DNA from: Bifidobacteriaceae bacterium
Lineage (GTDB): Bacteria > Actinomycetota > Actinomycetes > Actinomycetales > WQXJ01
Direction of reading: 5' to 3'
Assembly: GCA_031276585.1 (NCBI GenBank)
Contig: JAISMT010000173.1
Coordinates: forward strand, 1-5,499
DNA: 5,499 nt
Under the pieces are notes generated by a model that was given only the letters and a program-made list of their open reading frames with translations, was not told the origin of the DNA and did not search any database. Shown here piece by piece: positions 1-4,342 of this stretch. Position numbers and translations under genes: made by a program. Each line of letters begins with the position of its first letter. Within the stretch, counting starts at the first letter, position 1.

Positions 1-644
1 TGGTAGGTGCGGTCCATGATGACGCCCCGGTCTTCGAAGAGCCGGGCCAGTACCCGGTGGGTAATGGTGGCCCCCACTTGGGATTTGATGTCATCTCCCA
101 CTATGGGGACACCGGCAGCAGTGAATTTAGCGGCCCATTCTGGGTCGGAAGCGATAAACACCGGCAGGGCGTTCACAAAAGCTACCCCAGCGTCGATGGC
201 GCATTGGGCGTAGAACTTATCGGCTTTTTCGCTTCCCACTGGTAAGTAGCTGACCAGTACATCTACTTGTTTGTCTTTGAGTTCTTGGACCACATCTACT
301 GGCGGAGCGGTCGATTCCTCGACGGTTTCCCGGTAGTACTTACCCAAGCCGTCCAGAGTGACACCGCGCTTCACTTCCACGCCTTTGAAGGGCACGTCAG
401 CGATTTTGATGGTGTTGTTTTGGCTGGCCTCTATAGCTTCCGATAGGTCCAAACAAACTTTGGCGGCATCGACATCGAAGGCGGTCACAAATTGCACGTC
501 TCGGATGTGATAGGGGCCAAATTGGACGTGCATTAGACCCGGCACCGTAGAGTCAGATGGGGCGTCTTTGTAGTATTCGACTCCCTGTATTAGCGATGTA
601 GCGCAGTTCCCTACGCCAACGATGGCTACCCGGATGGGGCTCAT
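1..644 (-). CDS. ino1: myo-inositol-3-phosphate synthase (Ino1), C-terminus beyond window edge
   Basis: This is a cytosolic NAD-dependent enzyme that converts glucose-6-phosphate to 1L-myo-inositol-3-phosphate, the first step toward phosphatidylinositol, PI mannosides and mycothiol in actinobacteria. I translated the minus strand from the ATG at 644-642; 214 residues are visible, against about 360 in the family. The N-terminus has the dinucleotide-binding loop [16 protein letters not shown] (residues 6-21). It is followed by the family blocks [71 protein letters not shown] and [17 protein letters not shown], which match M. tuberculosis Ino1 as I remember it. The frame stays open to position 1, so the gene is cut by the window and not visibly broken. 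The start overlaps the padR stop in an ATGA junction, and a strong AAGGAG lies 5 nt upstream. Expression therefore probably depends on the padR promoter by translational coupling. The identification is very secure. Confidence 0.97.
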   Translation of the reverse strand, partial: MSPIRVAIVGVGNCATSLIQGVEYYKDAPSDSTVPGLMHVQFGPYHIRDVQFVTAFDVDAAKVCLDLSEAIEASQNNTIKIADVPFKGVEVKRGVTLDGLGKYYRETVEESTAPPVDVVQELKDKQVDVLVSYLPVGSEKADKFYAQCAIDAGVAFVNALPVFIASDPEWAAKFTAAGVPIVGDDIKSQVGATITHRVLARLFEDRGVIMDRTY

Positions 645-1243
645 GCGTGCTCCTTGCTTTTTTTGCGTGTACTGGTACGTGTATTGGTAATGGTCTGGTG
701 GCTGGTTCCGTGTTCGCGTTCAATTAGGCCTTCTAGCCAACGCACTTCGCGTTCCACTTGTTCTAGGGTGTGGCGTTGCAGTTCAGCGGCGTACTGGTCT
801 TCCGGGGCTCCCAGTTTTAGAGCGGCAGTCACTGTGTCGAGGCGTTCCGCCATGCGGGCCCGGCGGCCCTCTAAGATACGCAAACGGGTAGCTGGCCCGG
901 TCTGCGCAAAGAGGGCAAAACGGACGTCAAAGTTCTCGTCTTCCCAAGTGGCAGGGCCGGCTTGGCCTAGTAGTGCTTCGAGCCTGGTGTTGCCTTCTGG
1001 AGTGAGGCGGTACACAATCCGAGCCCGGCGAGGTGAGGCAGCGGCTTCACCGGCGTCTGGTGAGGAAGCGATGAATCCTTTGGCAGCCAAGGCTTTGAGA
1101 CAGGGGTACAGGCTCCCGTAGGAGAACGGCCGCAGCATTCCCAGCATCTCGTTGAGGCGTTTCCGCAGCTGATAACCATGCATGGGCGCTAAATGGAGCA
1201 GCCCTAAAACGGCTAACTCCAGCACATTGGCACGGTTACGCAC
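641..1243 (-). CDS. PadR-family transcriptional regulator (Rv0047c-like), probable autorepressor of the padR-ino1 operon
   Basis: A 200-residue cytosolic DNA-binding protein. The N-terminal winged helix covers about residues 7-95: [19 protein letters not shown] (helix 1 with the typical HGYQL), [13 protein letters not shown] (recognition helix) and VYRLTPEG (wing). A helical PadR C-terminal dimerisation domain follows at about 110-185 ([20 protein letters not shown] and [18 protein letters not shown]). The tail is Ser/Thr/Lys-rich and basic. Length compares with roughly 180 residues for Rv0047c. An ATG at 1315 would give 24 more residues, but that segment contains the inverted repeat and lies within the proposed promoter. 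The GTG at 1243 has AAAGGGGG 9 nt upstream and starts just before the conserved domain, so I chose it; the GTG at 1225 is a second option. The stop overlaps the ino1 start by 4 bp. The inducing ligand is unknown. PadR membership is secure, and the regulation of ino1 is inferred from the operon. Confidence 0.92.
   Translation of the reverse strand: MRNRANVLELAVLGLLHLAPMHGYQLRKRLNEMLGMLRPFSYGSLYPCLKALAAKGFIASSPDAGEAAASPRRARIVYRLTPEGNTRLEALLGQAGPATWEDENFDVRFALFAQTGPATRLRILEGRRARMAERLDTVTAALKLGAPEDQYAAELQRHTLEQVEREVRWLEGLIEREHGTSHQTITNTRTSTRKKSKEHA
650..655 (-). promoter_or_regulatory. ribosome binding site of ino1
   Basis: On the minus strand AAGGAG lies inside the last codons of the padR gene, 5 nt before the ATG of ino1. 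It fixes the ino1 start and lets ino1 be translated from the padR message. Confidence 0.8.
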
Positions 1244-1252
1244 CTGGGCCTG

Positions 1253-1260
1253 CCCCCTTT
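1253..1260 (-). promoter_or_regulatory. ribosome binding site deciding the padR start
   Basis: AAAGGGGG on the minus strand lies 9 nt before the GTG at 1243. It supports that start over the upstream ATG at 1315. Confidence 0.55.
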
Positions 1261-1276
1261 CCGCCTTAGTTTGGTT

Positions 1277-1309
1277 TGTTGCGATGTATCGATCTGATAC
1301 ATCACAACA
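1277..1309. promoter_or_regulatory. 33-bp inverted repeat, candidate PadR operator
   Basis: The arms are TGTTG-C-GATGTATC and GATACATC-A-CAACA around the 5-nt centre GATCT. Thirteen of 14 arm positions pair; the only mismatch is 1282 against 1304. The outer ATGT...ACAT elements recall PadR-family operators, although here they are 11 nt apart rather than the 8 nt I remember for characterised PadR sites. The repeat begins at the last base of the proposed -10 box and covers the expected transcription start of padR-ino1. That is where a repressor would block initiation, so autoregulation is the simplest reading. The symmetry is seen directly; the bound protein is inferred. Confidence 0.75.
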
Positions 1310-1337
1310 GTACACTAAGCTTTCTAGGACGGGTCAA
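1309..1337 (-). promoter_or_regulatory. candidate promoter of padR-ino1
   Basis: On the minus strand, TTGACC (1337-1332) is separated by 17 nt from TGTACT (1314-1309). This matches a sigma70-type promoter at 5 of 6 and 4 of 6 positions. The -35 box overlaps the TGA stop of the upstream lipoprotein gene. The predicted start, near 1302, falls inside the inverted repeat, leaving a 5' leader of about 60 nt before the GTG of padR. Position and spacing are good, but no transcript data are available here. Confidence 0.55.
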
Positions 1338-1885
1338 TCTTCAGGGTTGCAGAGCGCCTTCACCGTAGCCAAGTAGCCCACATCAGGGCGGTTCAGTTCC
1401 AGTTCCCAGCTGGGTTTATCTGGCTCCGCAAAGGTGGCGAACTGCTGGTGGCAAATGTATTGGTCGCGTAAACGTTCCCGCCCCTCAGTCAAACGGGGAT
1501 CCGGATAACGAGCCTCTAGCTGCGCCCAACCTTCCACTCCGGCCGTATAAGATCCCACGGCTTCCCGGGCGGCAGCGGTCGGGGTGACAAAAAGGGTTGG
1601 TCCTTCAAAAGTGTCTTCCCAATGGGCTTCCTTGATGTAGTCCGGTGGCGGCGTGGGGGAAACACTGGCCGCAGAGGGCCCGTCCGGTGCGGGGGTACCG
1701 CCGCTGTCCGTGGTACTACCGCCGGCTCCACCCGGAGCAGAGGTCGCGGATACCGTCTCTGACGTGGTGGTAGCGTCCGGTAGCCTCCCGGATTCACCGT
1801 TCGGTGCCGCGCTACATCCCACCAACCCGCCCCCAAAACCCAGGAGCACTACCCCGGCCAGCGCCACCCTAAATCTGGCTTTCAC
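1334..1885 (-). CDS. DUF2599-family lipoprotein
   Basis: A 183-residue secreted lipoprotein of unknown function. The signal peptide has a basic start (MKARFR), a hydrophobic core and the lipobox L21-V-G-C24, so Cys24 should be lipidated and the protein anchored outside the membrane. Residues about 28-85 are a Ser/Thr/Gly/Pro/Ala-rich linker. The C-terminal 95 residues look like DUF2599: TLFVTPTAAAREA, a W-containing helix, DQYICHQQFA, DKPSWELELNRPDVGY and the ending ALCNPED. Cys145 and Cys179 are the only other cysteines and could form a disulfide. The GTG at 1885 has AGGG 9 nt upstream; the GTG at 1894 is also possible, but its purine-rich stretch sits too close. The gene runs the same way as padR, 90 bp upstream, but padR seems to have its own promoter, so they need not be one operon. 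The DUF assignment is from remembered motifs. Confidence 0.85.
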   Translation of the reverse strand: MKARFRVALAGVVLLGFGGGLVGCSAAPNGESGRLPDATTTSETVSATSAPGGAGGSTTDSGGTPAPDGPSAASVSPTPPPDYIKEAHWEDTFEGPTLFVTPTAAAREAVGSYTAGVEGWAQLEARYPDPRLTEGRERLRDQYICHQQFATFAEPDKPSWELELNRPDVGYLATVKALCNPED

Positions 1886-2095
1886 ACCGCCCACCCTACG
1901 GTCTTATCCCGCGCAAGTCCTCACCACGGCCGCGGATCACAACTTATTACTGGAGGGGTGTAAGCGTCTTTGGGATGGGACCGTTGAACACGTTTCGGCA
2001 CCCGATAGGCGGCAGCGGCCAACGTGATCAACTGGCGGCGCACTGCTCCCGGCCTCGGCGGAACACGCTGCAACGCTCACCTCCGAGTAGGCTCT
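1886..2095. other. divergent intergenic region
   Basis: These 210 bp separate two divergently transcribed genes and should hold both promoters. I found no convincing -35/-10 pair on either strand. A TTGAAC at 1984-1989 (plus) and a TAAGAC at about 1902-1897 (minus) lack good partners. No long inverted repeat, tRNA or riboswitch pattern was recognised. Confidence 0.5.
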
Positions 2096-2926
2096 ATGCC
2101 CATGTCCAAGAACCCAAACACCTTTGTGTCTCGCCCTTTGTCCGGGCTCCCTTTGGAAGCCGAGCTGGTGGCCATGCGCGAGATTTTGCCTGCCGCCACT
2201 GCTAGCGCGCAGCTCACCGAACAGCATGGCGGCAGCGAGGTACGGTTTGCCACCATTTTGCCCGAGCTGGCCCGTTCTTGGCGCCAGGCGGACGGGGTTC
2301 CGGTGGTGGCATTACAACCTCCCCACGGGTCCGATGACGTCTCGCAAGATTTAGGGAACGCCTTGTTAGCCGCTTTGGAAGCCGAACCGGGCCAACCGGG
2401 ACGGCCCGAGCCTTTAGGGTCCCCTGGCCCGAGGCTGCAAGAACTCTTGGATTTAGAGGCGCCCACTAGCTTTGAACTGCATGAATCGTTTGAATATTGG
2501 ACCGCTTTGGATCCAGACAATGAGGCCTTGGCCGATGCAGCGGTGCAATCGGCCCAGGAGCTGGCACCCACCCAACAAGTGGAAGGTTTGGAAGGCGCCT
2601 ACTGGGCTCAGTACGGCACCCGCGAATATCTACGCTGGTCGTTAGGCATTGAGGAAGACACGTTACTGGATGCTTTAGCTCGCTTACAGGCCCAGCAAAA
2701 AGCGGGAGTGATGCCGGGAGCTAAGTATGCGGGAGCTTTCCGAGCTTTGGGCTTGGTGATTCCAGTATGGGATTTGCCGCGAGGCACCACTGCCCAAGAC
2801 TTGGAAAAGCCGGGAGCTGAGTTTTTCCAGCGCCTTAAAGAGGCTCTGGCGGTTAAAGGGCCTTTGGATTCCGCCGCCCGCCGCGCCCGGGCCGGGCTGG
2901 TTGCCCGTTCCTTGACTCTACGCTGA
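2096..2926 (+). CDS. DUF5926 family protein, function unknown
   Basis: A 276-residue, acidic, presumably cytosolic protein with no signal peptide or membrane segment. It starts with the block I associate with the DUF5926 family: RPLSGLP followed by EAELVAMREILPAATA (about residues 13-38). Later conserved-looking segments are FELHESFEYWTALDPDNEA, AYWAQYGTREYLRWSLGIEE and GLVIPVWDLPRGTTAQDLE, with a helical Ala/Arg-rich C-terminus. The reading frame extends upstream to 2024, but that stretch shows no resemblance to the family. The ATG at 2096 has a modest GAGTAGG before it; the ATG at 2102 is an alternative. A GT2 glycosyltransferase gene follows on the same strand after about 200 bp, a pairing I recall in other actinobacteria, so the two may be functionally linked. 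No reaction can be proposed. The family call is from memory and fairly confident. Confidence 0.85.
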   Translation: MPMSKNPNTFVSRPLSGLPLEAELVAMREILPAATASAQLTEQHGGSEVRFATILPELARSWRQADGVPVVALQPPHGSDDVSQDLGNALLAALEAEPGQPGRPEPLGSPGPRLQELLDLEAPTSFELHESFEYWTALDPDNEALADAAVQSAQELAPTQQVEGLEGAYWAQYGTREYLRWSLGIEEDTLLDALARLQAQQKAGVMPGAKYAGAFRALGLVIPVWDLPRGTTAQDLEKPGAEFFQRLKEALAVKGPLDSAARRARAGLVARSLTLR

Positions 2927-3002
2927 CTTTTTCCTTACCTGGCAACGCCTAGGGCCAAATACGTTCTCAAACTTTATCGAGGCGGCACTTTAGCGCATTT
3001 TA

Positions 3003-3045
3003 GCTGGCAGATACCCCACCTGCCGCACCGCAAGCGGTTGCCAGC
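3003..3045. other. nested stem-loop in the leader region of the glycosyltransferase gene
   Basis: A 7-bp outer stem (GCTGGCA at 3003-3009 with TGCCAGC at 3039-3045) encloses a second hairpin, ACCGC-AA-GCGGT (3027-3038), lying directly against the right arm. No T-run follows, so a classical rho-independent terminator is not indicated. It lies 77 bp after the DUF5926 stop and about 83 bp before the preferred glycosyltransferase start. It may be a 3' end or 5' leader structure, or it may be chance. Confidence 0.4.
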
Positions 3046-3115
3046 GGGAAACTATCACCGTAACTCTACGCAACCAAAACGTGACCCAGGTCTCATTGCG
3101 TCCCACCACGAGGCC

Positions 3116-3121
3116 AAGAGG
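3116..3121 (+). promoter_or_regulatory. candidate ribosome binding site for the glycosyltransferase GTG at 3129
   Basis: AAGAGG lies 7 nt before the GTG at 3129. The GTG at 3081 (48 nt upstream) and the GTG at 3342 (just before the conserved domain) have no comparable site. This is the only sequence argument for the long N-terminal form. Confidence 0.45.
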
Positions 3122-3128
3122 TTCTAAA

Positions 3129-4061
3129 GTGGTTGCCGTGAGTGGAAAGACTCCTAGAAGGCACCCCGCAAAACCTTGCCCCGACAAACACCCCACAGAT
3201 TCTTCTCCCGGCAAACACCCCACAAAATCTTCTGACCGCGCCCGGCGCTCTTACGAGGACACCGAGCAAAAAAAATTTGACTCCAACACCCAAGCTTCGG
3301 AACCTAAGGGGTCTAAAGGCCAATCCAACACTAAGCAGCGGGTGGCTGTAGTAATTCCAGCTAAGAATGAATCGGGGCGAATTGCAGCCACCGTAGCGAG
3401 CGCTAAGAAGATTCCCCTGGTGGACTTGGTTCTGGTGGTGGATGACGGGTCTCAGGACCAGACTCGCGCTAAGGCACAGGAAGCCGGCGCCGTGGTGGTA
3501 CGGCATTCTCACAACCGCGGCAAAGCTGAGGCTATGGAAACCGGCGCGGCCATCATCGCCATGCGAGACCAGGAAAATACCCCCCCGCGATTACTGCTGT
3601 TTTTGGATGCTGACCTAGGAGACACCGCTCAAGCGGCCGCACCGCTGATCCGTCCCGTAGTGACCGGAGAAGCCGATCTCACTATTGCGGTGCTACCACA
3701 GCAAGTGGGAGCCGCTGGTTTTGGCGCCGTGGTCCGTTTAGCGCGCAAAGGTATAACCCGCGCTACTGGTTTCATACCTCGAGCACCTCTGAGCGGGCAA
3801 CGCTGCCTCACACGCCCGGCCTATGAGGCCGCCACCCCCCTGGCCCACGGCTGGGGTGTAGAAACCGGTATGACCATAGACCTGCTCCGTCAAGGTTTTA
3901 CGGTTCAGGAAGTGGAATGCGACCTACGGCACCGCCCTACCGGCAAATCACTCCGGGCCATAGCCCACCGTTTAGGCCAATACCGAGATGTGAGTATGGC
4001 GTTAGCCACCCGCGGGGTCCGTATCGCGGCCGCTCGCGCACGGCGCCGTCTAGGAAATTAG
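3129..4061 (+). CDS. GT2-type glycosyltransferase with repeat-containing N-terminal extension
   Basis: A GT-A-fold enzyme expected to transfer a sugar from a nucleotide-sugar donor; donor and acceptor are unknown. The catalytic part begins at about residue 72 (VAVVIPAKNES). It contains the nucleotide-binding VVDDGS (D105-D106), HNRGKA (about 128-133), the metal-binding DAD (160-162, in FLDADLGD), LSGQR (221-225) and WGVETGMTIDLL with a likely catalytic acidic residue near E245. The end is basic and Arg/Ala-rich, with no membrane segment. Actinobacterial homologues as I remember them are about 240 residues and start right at the VIPAKNE block. The 71-residue extension, rich in Lys, Pro, Ser and His, is therefore odd: it holds three 9-residue repeats beginning HP and an A8 tract. 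The GTG at 3129 was chosen for its ribosome binding site. The GTG at 3342 would give a family-length protein but has no clear site. The enzyme class is secure; the start is not. Confidence 0.88.
   Translation: MVAVSGKTPRRHPAKPCPDKHPTDSSPGKHPTKSSDRARRSYEDTEQKKFDSNTQASEPKGSKGQSNTKQRVAVVIPAKNESGRIAATVASAKKIPLVDLVLVVDDGSQDQTRAKAQEAGAVVVRHSHNRGKAEAMETGAAIIAMRDQENTPPRLLLFLDADLGDTAQAAAPLIRPVVTGEADLTIAVLPQQVGAAGFGAVVRLARKGITRATGFIPRAPLSGQRCLTRPAYEAATPLAHGWGVETGMTIDLLRQGFTVQEVECDLRHRPTGKSLRAIAHRLGQYRDVSMALATRGVRIAAARARRRLGN
3162..3242 (+). repeat. 27-bp tandem repeat, three units (upstream array)
   Basis: Units start at 3162, 3189 and 3216, an exact 27-bp period. Each opens with CACCCC(A/G)CA, and units 2 and 3 continue with a (A/T)TCTTCT stretch. 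Read in the glycosyltransferase frame they encode HPAKPCPDK, HPTDSSPGK and HPTKSSDRA. The repeat is free of stops in several frames, so an open frame here is weak evidence of coding. Confidence 0.85.
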
Positions 4062-4146
4062 GTGTTTAACCACGTTCCGGCCGTGTTGACTGGGGTTAGC
4101 AACGCGCTGCTCTCAAGGAAACGCGGAAGATAAACGTTACTTATGC

Positions 4147-4178
4147 CTAGAAAACCGGATTATTCACCGGTTTCCTAG
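4147..4178. terminator. candidate bidirectional terminator hairpin
   Basis: Arms CTAG-A-AAACCGG and CCGGTTT-C-CTAG form an 11-bp stem with one A/C mismatch and an 8-nt loop. The hairpin lies 85 bp after the glycosyltransferase stop, between convergent genes. There is no T-run on either side, so an intrinsic terminator is only possible. It could instead be a processed 3' end or an edge of the neighbouring repeat array. Confidence 0.4.
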
Positions 4179-4180
4179 CA

Positions 4181-4234
4181 GGCCCCGCAAAATCTTCTCC
4201 CTTTAGACACCCCACAAAATCTTTTCGCTGCGCT
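4181..4234 (+). repeat. 27-bp tandem repeat, two units (downstream array)
   Basis: Units start at 4181 and 4208, again exactly 27 bp apart. Both carry CCCC(A/G)CAAAATCTT. The second unit matches the third unit of the upstream array at 22 of 27 positions, including the first 16 bases without a break. The same repeat family is therefore present on both sides of the glycosyltransferase catalytic region, here in noncoding DNA. Confidence 0.85.
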
Positions 4235-4252
4235 CAAATCTTTCTGCGGGGA

Positions 4253-4264
4253 ACCTCGCGAGGT
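4253..4264. promoter_or_regulatory. perfect 12-bp palindrome
   Basis: ACCTCGCGAGGT is self-complementary over all 12 bases and lies 19 bp after the last 27-bp repeat unit. It could be a protein-binding site. It overlaps the weak -10 position of the minus-strand TTGACA noted above. Function is unknown, and it may be chance. Confidence 0.35.
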
Positions 4265-4342
4265 AAGAACAAGTCGGCTCAAGTGTCAAAATTTCGAACA
4301 TCAAGTGGTCTAGGCATCCCTAACCGGAGCCACCGCTCGGCA

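Larger units (their letters stand above)
4062..4342. other. convergent intergenic region
   Basis: These 281 bp lie between the 3' ends of the glycosyltransferase and membrane-protein genes. They hold an imperfect hairpin (4147-4178), two units of the 27-bp repeat (4181-4234) and a 12-bp palindrome ACCTCGCGAGGT (4253-4264). A minus-strand TTGACA (4289-4284) lies 17 nt from a poor -10 box. No convincing gene was found. Confidence 0.6.

Noticed and set aside
654..1121. Plus-strand frame of 155 codons opposite padR
   Set aside because: The Arg/Ser/Val-rich translation has no domain, and the minus strand encodes a clear PadR winged helix.
1244..1315. Extension of the padR reading frame to the ATG at 1315
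   Set aside because: The segment covers the 33-bp inverted repeat and begins within the proposed promoter spacer; a GTG with a ribosome binding site lies downstream at 1243, just before the conserved domain.
1984..1989. TTGAAC as a -35 box for the DUF5926 gene
   Set aside because: No acceptable -10 hexamer lies 16-18 nt downstream.
2077..2571. Minus-strand frame of 164 codons opposite the DUF5926 gene
   Set aside because: The product is Ser/Lys/Gly-rich without any domain, and the plus-strand frame here shows recognisable family blocks; it is a shadow of that gene.
3162..3242. CRISPR-like array from the regularly spaced repeat
   Set aside because: The 27-bp units are contiguous, with no unique spacers, only three copies and no cas genes nearby.
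3093..3512. Minus-strand frame with repeated RRICGVF-like segments
   Set aside because: The repeats are the reverse reading of the 27-bp DNA repeat, and the frame runs opposite the conserved glycosyltransferase core including VVDDGS.
4144..4179. 11-codon mini-ORF starting at the ATG at 4144 (MPRKPDYSPVS)
   Set aside because: It coincides with the hairpin, its only purine-rich site (GGAAGA) lies 12 nt upstream, and so short a frame is likely by chance.
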